A DNA stretch of 64,000 nucleotides from Osmia lignaria lignaria (lineage: Eukaryota; Arthropoda; Insecta; Hymenoptera; Megachilidae), in assembly GCF_051020975.1 (NCBI RefSeq), contig NC_135043.1, forward strand, positions 5,952,001-6,016,000, given 5' to 3'. The first letter of the stretch is position 1; each line of letters opens with the position of its first letter. Shown in pieces: positions 1-12,600 of the stretch. The translations under genes and the position numbers were made by a program. Below the pieces are notes generated by a model that was not told the DNA's origin, searched no databases, and saw only the letters and a program-made list of their open reading frames with translations.

Positions 1-2730
1 GTTAAAAGGCCTTTATAGCACCTATCACCCTCTTTACTGTGATCAGCAAAAAAGTCCCTTTAGGGCCAGCAGGTGTTAAGAATCTCTTCATCATCCATCT
101 ATTTAATTAAATGCATCGATTGGCATCTTATTTTTTAGGGAAAAACCAGTTCCTTCCTAGCGTAAAGGTGTCAATAAATACTCGAGTCTAGCTAAGAAAT
201 ATGTCTCAAATTTGAAAACTAGTTTCCTTCAAAATTCTGAGAGTTAGAGAATTTTAAATTTTCTCACGAGTTGGACGAACAACATTATCGACTTGTGACG
301 TCGATAACGAGATCAATAGAGTCGGTTCGTTAAAAATAAGTTCCTTGGGGCGTTGACTAAGTATTTGTCCGGCCTCGAGGAGTTTCAGCGAGTCATTCTC
401 AAAGGGATCGCTTAATTACTAATGTTTTCGTCTTCGAGAGCAGAGTTCCGTTCTTTGTTCGCGGACGTTCAAAGCGGTCGAGAGTAAAGAGATAAGGAAA
501 AAAAAGAAGGAAAGAGGGCGGGATAAAAGTAGCAGAAAGTGAAGGAAATAGGAGCAGCAGAAGCTTGAAAAGAAAGTCCGTCGGAATTATTCAGCTGTGC
601 GATCGTTTAAGGAACTTCCTCCCAGTACGTTTTCAGATATCCTTAGACGAAGTTCGATGAACATCTGTTAACCCTTTTGTTACAAACGGTGATTTTAAAT
701 CACTTGCTTTGATGTTAAATCAAACATCAATTAAAAGTAGAAGCAATTGACCTGTGAACTATTGTAATATTAATAAATATTAATAGGAACTTGCAGATTT
801 GTTTCTTTGCCAATTCATTCCTTGCATTGTGCCAAGGATTTTTCCGTAAAGTCGGCAACGCAGAATACTTCGAATCTGCTCCCTCTGTCTAGAGTGTTCT
901 TTGACATTTAGCCTTCAGTGCCATTAGATTAATGAATTTGGGACGTAGAAATTTTTCTCTTTGATCATTCCTCGCATTATATTTCCCTATAAGTCCCAAG
1001 GATTGATCCGGAAAGTCGGCGACGCACGGAGATTTCACTCTCAACTTCAGAGATTTAAAACTCCCAACTTTGTTTCATCAAACTAGCGAAATAAAGACTT
1101 AGAAACTTCTCTTATATCAACTTATGCTTCTCTGTGGACCGATAACAAGAACTCAATAAGAACGATGTTACCTCCGTTTCAACCTTGTTGACCAAGAAAT
1201 CCTCGAAGTTGCCTGGATGTCCAAGGGTTCGCGGTAGCTTCCATCTCGTTTCGAAGGCATCGGCTTAAACGAACGTACGAGGATAAAATCAAAGTCGGGA
1301 AAGAAGGAAGGCGAGCAAAGTCGAGCCAGTCGATGCGGTTGCTTGGGTGCCCGGGTGGGTCGAGAGGGGAATTCAGTCGAAGAAAAGAGATCCGCTTTTC
1401 CATTGGCGGTGCTTAATCCGTACCTAGGAAACGTCTTAATTGGGGCTTAAGGGCAAAAGAAACCGCAGGTCACTGTATTACAATCGGGCCTGGCTACACA
1501 ATCGTCGGTTTCATTAAGCCAGCAGAGTCTCCACCAAACGCAAGCGGGTTTCGCTTTCTTTTGATTTCTTTTTTTCTTCTTTATTTTTTTTATTTTCGGT
1601 TTCTAAAGGATAAGGAAAGGGCGGGAAGGTGGGAAGAATGGGAGCCGTGGCTGCTCATAAATACACCGAGTCTTCGAATTCTCTGCACAGAGTAAGTCCA
1701 CGAAGGCCACTTGCCCGGTCTCGCAGGTAACAATGCGACCATTCAACGCTTCAATGGACGCCTCTCTCATGCCTCGTGTCCTTTTTCCAACACCGACGAC
1801 TACCTAGTTGGCCACAGGTGCACGCCACGCCATAAGATCCCCTGTCCTCCTGGATGATGCACGGGCCAAGGATCCGGCGATATCTCGTGAACGACTTCAA
1901 CATTCAGTTCAATGGAAGTGAGACTAGGGTGTAAAATGCTTCTTTTTGCGTCACGAAGGTAGCTTTCTGTCTTAATCGTGTAGGAGGGGTTCCTTTTTTT
2001 GGAAAGAAGTTTTTTCTGATTTTTTGATGATTCAGTTGATTAGTTAGATGTTGAACTTAATATTAGGGTAAAACTCTTGAACGAAAAAAGGTGCGATAAG
2101 ACATTCGAATATCCATCTATTCCAATCGTTCATATCTGTCGCGAGGGAAGTAGCTTCGAAGGAAACTCGGAGCATTCCAAACAGCGTCAGCCGCTGCTTC
2201 AGAATTCTATAATCGTTTCTCTCGCGATTCAACGAGGAATCTCGAGGCTGAAAGACACCTCGTCCCATTTCAAATCCGACACTCGAAGAAGGAACATCCA
2301 AACGTTCGCTTAACATTCCCGCGAACGCGGCGAACGACCAGGAAACTCGACAGCTGAGTACAATCAGCGTGCACAAAGGGGAGTCGATGAATCGATCAAC
2401 GCGAAACACGTTGAAAAGACGTGGAGAGGACGTTGTTCGAACCGAAAATGCAGCTATCCTGTCGTTTTTTTTTTATTCCCAAACGGATACGGGATAGCGA
2501 ATGCGGGCAGATGATAGAGAGAAAAGGGGAACGTGAGAGAAGATGAAGCCTTGAAGTGGGGAGAGAATGTGGAACGAAGGGAGAGAATGAATTTAAGAAG
2601 ACAGCCCGATGCTGGCGTAATATTAAGAGGCTCTGAGGGATGTGTTGGATAAAAGTGTGTCAAATGAATTTGCAAAACTAATTGAATATTTATTTTAAAA
2701 AAATAATACATGGGATAGACTATAAATTTA
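1..2730. other. Non-coding DNA, no gene seen
   Basis: No convincing exon, RNA gene or transposon end is visible. The stretch holds a local diverged duplication near 0.8-1.0 kb (listed separately), a T-rich run near 1,560-1,600 and mixed CpG-rich patches. A GTAAGT-like donor word at about 1,685 and a CAG-GTAACA word at about 1,725 lack partner sites. Open frames on the two strands around 2.05-2.4 kb overlap each other and resemble no family I know. Confidence 0.6.
802..1026 (+). repeat. Local diverged direct duplication, two copies
   Basis: The segment at about 802-862 and the one at about 955-1026 align in the same order. Both run from a TTTCTTTG-like start through ATTCCT(T/C)GCATT, a CCCAAGGATT-like word, and CCG(T/G)AAAGTCGGC(A/G)ACGCA. 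The second copy carries about 10 extra bases in the middle. This is seen directly; the origin (old tandem duplication or two copies of an unknown repeat) is open. Confidence 0.6.
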
Positions 2731-2799
2731 CAATATATGTGCAAGGATATTAATCTAAAAAATTGGGCCTCTCTCCATGGTCCGCCGTTTGATGGTTAA
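2731..2799 (+). mobile_element. TTAA-type short repeat, copy 1
   Basis: The core CTCTCTCCATGGTCCGCC is intact, preceded by AAATTGGGC and an AAGGATATTAA-like word, and followed by a GGTTAA edge (TTAA at 2796-2799). The left boundary is decayed and approximate. It belongs to the dispersed family best seen at 34,893-34,997. Confidence 0.75.
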
Positions 2800-5520
2800 A
2801 TAAATTGACAAAGCTATATAGGAAAAGGTGTGTACAGTTTGAAGAAAGGAATAATCAAAAAATTAAAAAGTATATAAAATTTATTGAAATTGAAACAAGG
2901 TTTAATTTTCAATTCAAATAAGCATCGCTTGAATGAATAATTAATAATTATTCGCCATATTTATATAGTTAGCACATTATTTGTATTTGTATTTAATTAA
3001 AGCTTGTCAAATCCAAACACGCGATTTATATTTTATCATGTTTAGACTGCAATTCAGAGCAAAGGATTGAATTATCAAACACCGTTTATTCAAATATATA
3101 CAAATTCATAATTACAGGAGCGAATAATATAAAAATTTCGAAGAAGCAAACTTCCACTCCACACATGTTCCTTTCACATTTTCAAGCCCCTGCCGCTAAA
3201 CCCCAATCCCCCGTTTACTTATCCTTTTTTTTCGCGCACGAGAACAAAAATTGGATGTTCCCTCGTGAGACTTCGCACGGTGGCTGGTAGTTTAGTTTAA
3301 AGAGATTTTGATGCCCGGAGAAGAGTATTACGAGGCGGTAGGATTACGCGTGTTAAAATTCAGAGGCAGCTCCAACGTAAGGATGATATTCCCGCGGGTG
3401 CTCTAGTTTCCCAGTTTACCTTTAACAATCGATATAGGCAAGCGTCAATGATTTCCTCTAATTAAGAATCTCACGAGTCCCCTAAACGTGACGAGTCAAG
3501 AATAGCTTAATCACGACACGAAATTTAATAAAACGTCGCTTAACGATCATGATTACACTGTCAACATGGTTTAAGGGTCTAAGTTATTTTTCCTGTCCCT
3601 TGTCAGTCGATCTGTATTAATCCAGGACCCGTGTACGAGTAGGTCGCTTGGAATCCCTTAGGGATCCCTCGAAATTCGCAAACCAGACGATTCGGTCAGA
3701 GGTATTCGCTTTTCCTTTTTCTCCTTTTTCGAGTGATACGGTGGTAATATTAGGAAAAAGCTTTAGAAGTAGATACAAAAGGTTAGACACACGATTTAGC
3801 GGGAAAGCAAGGGCGTGGATCTAAGCTCGTGAATCAAAAAGACCCGGTCTTTCTTCATGGTCCGCGCGGCAGCCACCCTGTTCGGCTCCTCAGCCTCATT
3901 AGAATCTCACTTCTTCGCTTGGATGGTTGCCGAGTTGAAACCCGGCCAATGCGGTGGCCTGCTGTTTTCGGAATTCGACGCGGCCACTGTTGTTCCTTCG
4001 TGACGAATGGCTCGCATGATTACTTTGTTTAGCATGAGAATACGCTCGCTCGATCTTGGATGCTGTCGCCCGAGAGGAATCCAACGGAGCCGAGGAACGA
4101 TTTATGAAGTATCTGATAGGAGATGGAGCGGCTCGTGACGCGAAACTTTCGATTGAAATGCTCGGCTATACTCCCGCTGGTAGCGAAACGGCAGGCCAAA
4201 ACAGACACCTGAGTAATTTACGAGCCACTGCTCGCCAATCGTTGTTTAATTGCTCGATCATTCCGGTCGAGATTGTTGTTTTGGCGGCAGGATGATCGAT
4301 CGATCGCGATCGCGCCTCGCGATAAACACCCTACGAGATTCGTAACGGGAGCGAGCTATTGATGAACAGGATACCGCTCGTTTAGCGTAATTTATTCCTG
4401 ATAGCACGTTACCATATACTTTGCCCTCCTTTGATTCGTTGCGCTTCCAATTGGGGGATGATATCTTTGCCAGTCTTTTAATTATCCCTCCTATAATTTT
4501 CAATTATTTAATTAGAATTATGAGGGTTATTAAATCATTGTCCATTTTAATTCTATTGAGTTAATCTTGAAGATACATAAAATGAAAAATAATCTAAATT
4601 CCAATAAATATCCTCCGCGTCATTTTCTGCACCTTCGTCGCTGCATCAAATCCTAAAAGACCCTATTTCATCCATTTGACCCTTCGTAACCGTGAAATTT
4701 ACAGGAATATCGAATACCACGGCGAACAGACAAAAAAAGGGGGTGTAAGCATTTATAACGGTGGTAAAACATGGGTGTGCATCTCGTTGACACGTCGAAC
4801 GCCTACCCTTCGAACTTTTCATCGTCCCATTCACCCTCTTTCCTCGATATTATTCGTCAGTCACGTCCTAATAAATTTACGAGCACGAGTCCGGTCCGAT
4901 TGCCTTGCCGAGCTGCAATTTTAATATAGAATCTCGACGAAGGGACGGAAGAGACGGAAGCCAAACCGATTTCGGTCTCGGTTATCCGGTACCGGTTATC
5001 TATCTGGCAGGAGCACTTGGTTCGGCAACCGACACGCGGCGTCGCTTTTTACGCACTAATCTGCTGCGATCGATCGTTTAATCTGGATTAGAGTTACGAG
5101 TGACACAGTTGGAATAAGTAATCGAGCGCAAGCTCGGCGGGCTGCAATTTCATTCGTCCGTTACCGTCTTCCACCCTGTGGCTCCGGGTCTCCTCTGTTA
5201 GCCGACGCGTCTCACCCTCTGATCCACCTATTCGACGGTTAAGCCACCCTATCGTGTCACGCGCGAAACGTCGAAAGGTTAATTAATCCGTGCTAATTCA
5301 CTGATAGCGCAACGTGATACCCGAGGAAGCTGGATATCTTTTGGAAAATCATATCGGAATTAGTCGTGCCCGATCAATTTCATTTTAATCTAACCAGTTA
5401 TTTAATGTACCCACGGCTGGCCGATCAAATTATTTTAATTAGATGGAAAAATTAAACATTATATTTTTTATGGTGCAATAATGTTATTATTTTATTATTA
5501 TTTGTGATATTATAAATAAC
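2800..5520. other. Non-coding DNA, no gene seen
   Basis: AT-rich DNA to about 3.1 kb is followed by more CpG-rich DNA to about 5.3 kb, with a CGATCGATCGCGATCGCG cluster near 4,295. Several open frames overlap on both strands at 3.8-4.9 kb, which suggests GC composition rather than coding. No splice-flanked exon or transposon end was recognised. Confidence 0.55.
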
Positions 5521-5525
5521 AATAT

Positions 5526-5550
5526 GAATTATTTTCTGTTTCAGGTAAGT
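5526..5550 (+). promoter_or_regulatory. Candidate recursive (ratcheting) splice site 1
   Basis: A T-rich tract ending TTTCTGTTTCAG is fused at 5544/5545 to GTAAGT, so a full 3' splice site directly abuts a consensus 5' splice site with no exon between. This is the classic ratcheting point of long insect introns such as Drosophila Ubx. Splicing to the AG would recreate a donor from the following GTAAGT. It shares TGTTTCAGGTAAGT with the site at 32,736. The motif is seen directly; use in splicing is inferred. Confidence 0.7.
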
Positions 5551-5590
5551 CCATGATACCAACACTGTTCAAAATTTCCTGATTATTATC
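5545..5590 (+). other. Candidate recursive-splicing exon 1 (46 nt)
   Basis: From recursive site 1 the next strong donor on the + strand is GTAAGT at 5591-5596, giving a potential 46-nt exon that begins with the regenerated donor. Such a downstream donor can let the spliceosome recognise the site by exon definition before the exon is removed in the second step. It would normally be absent from mature mRNA. No protein is implied. Confidence 0.45.
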
Positions 5591-5599
5591 GTAAGTAAT

Positions 5600-8354
5600 T
5601 TATTATTAAAAAATGTGAAGTTATTCCTTGCTACTAAGTTAAATTTATCTCCTCTTGTGGTCAGCAAAGTTGATTCAAGTTTTCAAATATAACCGCTTAA
5701 ACATAATTGACGTCTACGGAATAAAATGGGAAAAGAAGCGGTGAAGTATTCAGTAATTTCTGCTGGAAGTTTGATTTCTTAATTACTTGAAACTCCGGTA
5801 GGGAGGATTAATTAAAGATGTGCTACTACATGAATCGGTTAATTCAGATTTCACATGGAAGGAATCTCTATAATTCTTGTTCGACCATCATCGACAATTA
5901 CTTCCTCGATTCTCCTACAAACCACCAGAGAGGAATACTTAATTAATCAATCACGTAATTGCTCGACGAATCAATCGACTAATTGATTCTATCATATTTT
6001 ACTTATAAAATTCATTCGAAACTGCTCAGACTCGTAGTTGAATTAATTAAAGTTACGTTAGTTGATTGATTGTCTTTGTAAGCTTTGCCTAAAATTTGCA
6101 ATTAACATCGTGTTGTGCAATTAGTGTTCTCCTCGAATAGAATCTTCTATAACATAGCGAATTTATTAAAATTTTTATTTCTTTAAAAATTTTTCATTGT
6201 CGGGGATACATTTCAACATTTTAACCCTTACTTTCGTTGCCAGAAACTTGAAAAGAGCAGGTATTCACGTTCAACGATAAAGAATATTAAAAGAAATTGA
6301 TTCGAGACTGTTTTTGTCCCCCTTCACCAATCACGTTCATTCATCTTGAAACTGATCTCGTGTGATCCCATAAATTTATCACCGAAATTCTTCTACTCTG
6401 ACTAGGCTTGTACCATAATGCGTCAATAAAAGGACAATGTCTGGTCGTGGCAAGATAAATTCGTTTACGTGTTAACGCTGTTTGAGATCAATGCTGCATG
6501 CTACGCGATATTTTGTTCTTTAGAAAAAAAGACACGAAAATCAATGTACCGTGATGACCCTACTATGTCAGGGGTATCATGTGGAGGACCCTGATTTTTT
6601 ATAGCCTCGGTCAAAATTTTAACTGTTCAGGCTCGATATTCTCATTACCAAGCTTTCTTTATTATTTTCAATTATATAGAAAAATTTTTCATTATACCAA
6701 TATTTCTTTTATTTAAAACAAAAAATGAAAGGTATATTTTGGCTATCAAATTACTGCTACGTAATTTAGTAAATAATACGAAATACAAATATATTTCCAA
6801 TTGCTCTAATTAACAAACCCATTTCTTCAACGAATTAATCATAAAGTTCATAAACTAAAAAATGTTAACCGAATATTTTAATTGAAAGTGCGAATAGCGA
6901 AAGGATGAGGAAAATGAAAACTCCAAAATAGATTCGGATTACTGGGGAGGAGATTTAAAAAATTAATTGAGAAACGTCCACGGTTTATGGATTCCTTTTC
7001 CTTTATATGTATAGATTCATCAACCGGTAGCTTGATTATTCGCCGTATATGTATACAGTTTCAGCAGCGTTGAAATTTAATAGGGTTGGATTGAATTCGT
7101 TTAAAGCTGGCTCGCTGATGATTCGAGTTTATCGTTTTTCGGGTTTCAATTAACTCTTTCTGAAGGGTTTCGAGTCGTTTATTTTTTCACGAAGTACCGC
7201 GGGTTGTTTGGCGGGAAATTAGAGACGGCAGATATTGATTTTCATTATCAATAGGTAGGAGAGAAGTGTCTACAACAGAAATGATCATTTATACGCTCGG
7301 TTGGAACACCGTAGAAATCTAATCGCCCCAAATATGAACGATTAACGACGATGCGTGGCTTCAATTTCAGTTTCAATTAACAATCGGAAATATTTCGCAT
7401 TGTTTCGACGAATATACTCATTTCACCGGTACCGCTGGTTTTGCACGGTTGGAGGTATGTACATTCGTTTTCATTTGCGATGGGTTAACAGGAAAAAAAG
7501 AAAATATTTGTTTCGTTGCGCGGTTACGTTTGCAGCCGGGAAAATCTAATTATCACGCTGGGGAAATAATGGTATCACGAAAGTTGGATTTATTTGGGGG
7601 GTAAATTAAATTAGATAAGGATGGAATATATTTCGGAATTAATTAAATTTTGAAATTAATCTGCATTAACGGTATTATATAAAAATTAATAAAACGGGAC
7701 ATATGCATCGGTAGCAACAAAAAAATTGATTTAATCATTAAAAAAATCACACGGACGCCATTTGAAAATCGTCTTGCCATCAATTTTCCCTCGTTTACCT
7801 TCGTCACCTGTTGTACACCGTGTTACACGTGTGTCTAGAATCTCTAGATCCGATCTGAAGACAAAAGACGCTCGTTCCGGGAGCATGCATCGTCGAAGAG
7901 GAAAAATTGATGGCAGTCTCGTAAATTGCATCGGTTACGTCGCTGTCGGTGTCCCCGCGGGTTAACGCTCGAGCTGTGGCTTTTGTCGAACGCGAAAACG
8001 GACAAATCGTGTTGTCGATTGGGAAGAGACGTCTGAAGAGAAACGGTGAGGGGTACAGTGTCGCCCACACGAAAGCCATAAAAGCGTTTGGCCTAAGTCC
8101 AGACGTGTTCCTACGGCTACGTGCGAACTTATTGTCGGAAGGGAAACGAACGCGACTGTTCACCACGGAAGTTGACCATTCCTGGCGACGCGACGCGACG
8201 CTCCGAACGGAACCGGGACACACGTTCGTGCCTCCGTTTCGAGCCGACGACTTATGGCCGTCGCGACGCTCGAACGCGACCCCTTTTCCTCGGAAAAATC
8301 GAATGATTCCTTCTGAGCTCGTGGATGCTTCCGTTTTGGATAAAGAGTCTTTGT
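5600..8354. other. Non-coding AT-rich DNA with TAAT-core cluster
   Basis: No exon was recognised. Between about 5,800 and 6,130 there are many TTAATTAA, TAATTG, AATCAATC and GATTGATTG words on both strands, a possible homeodomain-type enhancer but also expected in AT-rich DNA. The 7.75-8.35 kb part is richer in CpG and carries overlapping open frames on both strands, so a coding reading is not supported. Confidence 0.5.
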
Positions 8355-8430
8355 TACAGTAGACTCTAGTTATATTGCCGCGGAAAATTTTTCAAACTTC
8401 TAAAGTCTCATTTGAAAGGGGAAAGGGACA
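8355..8430 (+). mobile_element. DNA-transposon terminus, TA + CAGTAGACTCTAG type
   Basis: A TA dinucleotide at 8355-8356 is followed by CAGTAGACTCTAGTTATA and TTGCC. About 50 further bases (AATTTTTCAAAC/TTTCTAA, then TCTCATTT(G/A)AA) match the element at 58,049, apart from a 14-base length difference. TA flanks with a CAG-starting terminus are typical of the Tc1/mariner and pogo/Tigger superfamily. No transposase was found, so this is a MITE or a truncated end. The right end was not found. Confidence 0.6.
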
Positions 8431-9606
8431 TAGAAATTTCGTAGTGGATTATATGCTTCCTGGTCGAACTTTGAGAAGGCCTCTTTCAGGAGTAATTTCG
8501 AATTTACGACGACAAATGTATTGGATTTATGTAAAACCCTCGCGGAGAGGCAAAAGAGTCCAGAAGCGCTTACCTCTTGCCAATTCCATAAAAGGAAATT
8601 TATATTTAACTTCGCCGCGAGTCGTAAGGTGTTATGATATACTCGATAAAAAGAAATTTATATGCAGCCTGGTCGTAGGTTCTAAATTTCCACGATCAGA
8701 AAGGGTATCCTTGAAAATACCGAGCCTCGTGAAACTGTACGATCGCAAAAGAAAAAAAAATACTTATTCGAAGAACCTCAAATTCGAATAAATTTCAGCC
8801 AGCTTCATTCTAAAACATATTTGGGGAGGAAGATAATTTTGACCAATGTGACATTTCAAATTTAATCTAATCGAGTAATTATTTCTATTATTGTAGTTAA
8901 CGTGTTAAATAATCAATTTAATTAGAGTTAATTTGGAAAGGGTTGTATTACTTTCGATATCTTTTCGCACCATGGTATTCAAAGGAAGAAAAGAGTAATA
9001 ATAAGAAAATGTAACTTGAAACCGACCCTGTCTGAAACCCTGAAGATTTTCATGCGGAAATTTAGTCGAAAAACTCGAGCGAGGAACATGGAGCAGAGAA
9101 ACAACCGTGTCCCCCAATCGGTGAGACTCGATTTCGACGGCGCAATCCTCGCCGAAATTAGGTTCTGTCCTATAGCTGACGTTCGTACCGGCAAACAAGA
9201 TAGACGAAGAAGAGAAAGAGATATTTTAACAGTGGGGTGGAATATAGAGAAAGAACGAAAAAACTCAATCTAGGCATAAATCATGCGATATCGATTTCGC
9301 TGCCAACTTTCCTCGCTGCCGCCCTCGACATATCAGAGATTCATCCTGTGACGCGGCAATAACATCTCTCGCCGGCATAAAAATTCAACTATACATCAAA
9401 CTGTCATATATAGCACCGTATTTGTACCTATCTCGCTGATATTTCCTCCGTTCCACTCTTCGCTGCTCCTCACGCCCCTCTCGTTTCTCATAGATTGCCT
9501 TCTCTTCTTCGTGTATCGTTCTATGATCATCTGACTTTCTGTACATATTAACGATAAGCGTTATCAGAGTTGTGCGAAAGCCCCCGAATTTCGGGTAATC
9601 GATTCT
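8431..9606. other. Non-coding DNA, possible transposon interior
   Basis: The first 350 bases may continue the element that starts at 8,357, because words such as TATGCTTCCTGG recur in diverged form near 48.8 kb on the minus strand. A 138-codon open frame here starts with TTG inside the transposon terminus and shows no known domain, so it is not called. Around 9,290-9,370 lies a short CpG-rich patch. Confidence 0.4.
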
Positions 9607-9676
9607 CGATTCGGTTCGTTTCGGGTCGATTTGGATCGATTTGAATCGATTCGCTTCGATTCGGATCAATTCGACT
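9607..9676 (+). repeat. 10-bp phased degenerate tandem repeat (7 units)
   Basis: Seven consecutive 10-base units follow the pattern CGATTCGGAT with one to four changes each, with no insertions or deletions. The phase equals about one DNA helical turn, so the TCGAT face repeats on one side of the helix. Further TTCGGATGGG words trail after it without strict phase. Confidence 0.7.
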
Positions 9677-9679
9677 GGG

Positions 9680-12600
9680 GTTCGGATGGGGTTCTCGAAA
9701 TTTTCGAATTTTCACACGTCTATACTTTAGATTCTAATATTTTTCTAAAGTTTAAAGAATCCGAGCCGAAGGTATCAAAAAAACTTCCAACATCCAAAGT
9801 CTCAAAATAATCCAATAATCAATAATTAGCCCACAGAGTATCGGCAATTGGAAGCATCCAAAGTTAACGTTTCCCTCTATTTCACAATGTGTTCCTTTAT
9901 TGCACTGTTTGAAGTCAGCCCTTATTCAAGAAACTTCATCTCCAATAAAGTTCACCATTTTCTTGCTCGATATTTGCGATCCGAAGTTCAGATATCGTGC
10001 AATCATCAACCGGAAGCTCCTTTTGATTGCACCTTCGACAGCAATACCAACACCTCCGCTATTTTCTTCTTCTTCAACGGTCGTCCCACCTTTTTTTATT
10101 CTCTGTGATTCCCTTTAGAATAAGGAGAAAAAAAGTAGTGTTTGGCGCTCGTCAGTGGGGCAATTAAACGAGAGGATACAAGTGAGCGGGAAAATGGGAC
10201 GAGTTTCCATAAAGTTGAACATCGAGAAAGTTGTTAATATTTCTTGCAACCTTCCGATGTCGATAGCTGTGAATAGCTCGAGGAGGATATCGATAAAACA
10301 TCGGTCGTCGAGTCGATGAAGTCGAGAAGTGCAAGAGATGAAAGTAAGTCCTTTCAATGATGTCTCGAGGAAGGTCGAAGAAAGGTTTTGTTCGGTACAG
10401 TTCTGCGGCATTATGTAACCTGACGTATCGTGTTCAAGATGACGATGAAAAATATGAAAAATTGAAAAGATGACAAAGCTTTTTATGAAGTGAAAATTTG
10501 CCATCGAAGATTCTTAAACGTGCAATCAATGTTATCGAATAATTATCAGTTATCACTGATCTTTCAGAGTAACAAAAGTCTTAAAAATATTATAGATAGC
10601 AGGCATTTAAATTAAATAATAATTATTTATGATATTTCTGTATCGCCGTTTTCATTGATTTGTAAATTGACGAGAATTTCGTTGCTGACGAATGATAAAG
10701 CATGCAAATATTGTAATATCCAGAGTTATCGAAAGTTTAGATAGCCGTGTAGGATTTGCGTGATTGGCCGAGAGCCGGGTAAATAGATAAATAGGGGTAG
10801 ATATTCTGCAAAGTAAACACGTAAAGGGATGGAACTCGACGTTCGCGATAATAACGTTATCGCTGAGGTAGATCAATGACTTGTGGGGGTCTTATTGGTA
10901 GCGTGCAGATTACGCCAACTTCTAATCAGACCTGTCTTACGAAGATCGATATCGACGACCTTCGATTCTCAAACTTACCGCTGCCAAAGTTTCCCCAAAT
11001 TATTATTAATTAGTCCTGGTAATTGAGAAACCCGTTGCTGGATTATTCTATTGCTTGACAGCAGACTCTGAGTTATTCAACAATATCTATTTCAAACAAT
11101 GAAATTTAGGAATCACAAACTTATAGATAATAGTTTTTATTAATTTTTAAATTTTCAACTTAAATATTTTGATATTACAAATGTAAAAGAGAAAAGTTAA
11201 CATATGTTGCAGAATTACATTTTGAATCAGACTGTTGTCGATAAAGATAAAGATAGAAATATCGAAAATCATTAATCATCGTGGTCATAAAAATATCGTT
11301 TATGCGCCTTCGTTTCAAATTACAATTCTTACGAAACTTTTCCTCGATATTTCAAAGCTTCGAACAAGCATTATTACATCGTCTACAATAAATTTCCCAT
11401 TCGCATAGGAAAGGAATCGATCGATCGTGCGGCATCGGTATTGCTTTTGCCAGTTTCCAAAATACTTGCTACATCCTTTTTCCCGTATATGCAAACGAGA
11501 AGGTCGGTCGATTTGCTCGGTCGCTCGGTTATGGAGCAAGTTTAGCTTTGTATCGTCGGGTATAGTTTTGGCCAAAGGGGAGAACGCGTTTTGATATCAT
11601 CGACTCGGTTTCGCTTCTGTTGTTCGACGATGCTTGATTCTTCACCGGAACAGAGGGTGGCTTGGAAAACTGTACTCGGAAAAGTTGTTGATTTATGTAT
11701 AGCGACGAACCAATGGGCCGAGGAAATCTGATAAGTTCTCAACACTTGCCGGGAAAGGGGCTCGTTCCGGCTTCGATACGACGCTTTCCCTTTGTAAAAG
11801 ATAAATTAAAAATTAGAGGTCACCGAGTAAAATTACTGTTCGGATACTTGGCTCCATTTCACCTCTGAGAATTTCTGGATAATCGATGCCCATAAATGCT
11901 ATTTAAAATATACAGGATTAGAAAATTAATTTTTAATCAATTTTGCACTCATTTAGAAAATGAAATAAATATAATTTTCTGCTAAAAGTGGAGTAACGGC
12001 GTTTCCTAATTAGAGTAATGATATTTTTGTATTTCGTGCCCGATTCTTCTCGAAATTCGGGGAGAAGCATAAGGTACGATACAAAAGACGGGAGATATCG
12101 CGTTCAAGTTTCGAAGCGCAACGAGAATCACGCGGGCGTATCGGGAGAAACTAAAAAACGCGAACGCTTCCTTTGTCCCGTGGCTCTTTTATTTTTTTTC
12201 GCTCGTTCTATTTTTCACTCGATATTCACGCGGGCTCGAATTCAACCGAGAGACACGATTCCCACGTGCATGGTACACGCGAAACTTCGCAGCGTTTCCC
12301 TTTTTCCGCTTCCCGTGCTATTATCATCGGCACAGTTGCCTTTCTGAGGAAAAATACAACGGGAAAGCGTCAGCCTCTGGATTGAAAATTCGTCCTAGTG
12401 TTTATGCTTCGACGAAGATATTATCAGCCGACAGATTGATGTTTCGCGAAATTCTAAACCGAGGGTGCACGTTTCCCCTGTACCGTTTTCATCCCTTGCG
12501 AATTGTTGTTTCATAAAACGTTTTCTTTCTCGACACATTTGAAATATGAGCATGACTATCAGAGATCATAGTATGATAATTTCATTTGTCATTAAATATT

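Noticed and set aside
1715..1735. CAG joined to GTAACA near 1,726 as a recursive site
   Set aside because: There is little pyrimidine tract and the donor is off consensus.
8375..8791. 138-codon frame
   Set aside because: The start is a TTG inside a transposon terminus, and the peptide has no transposase motif (no DDD/DDE pattern).
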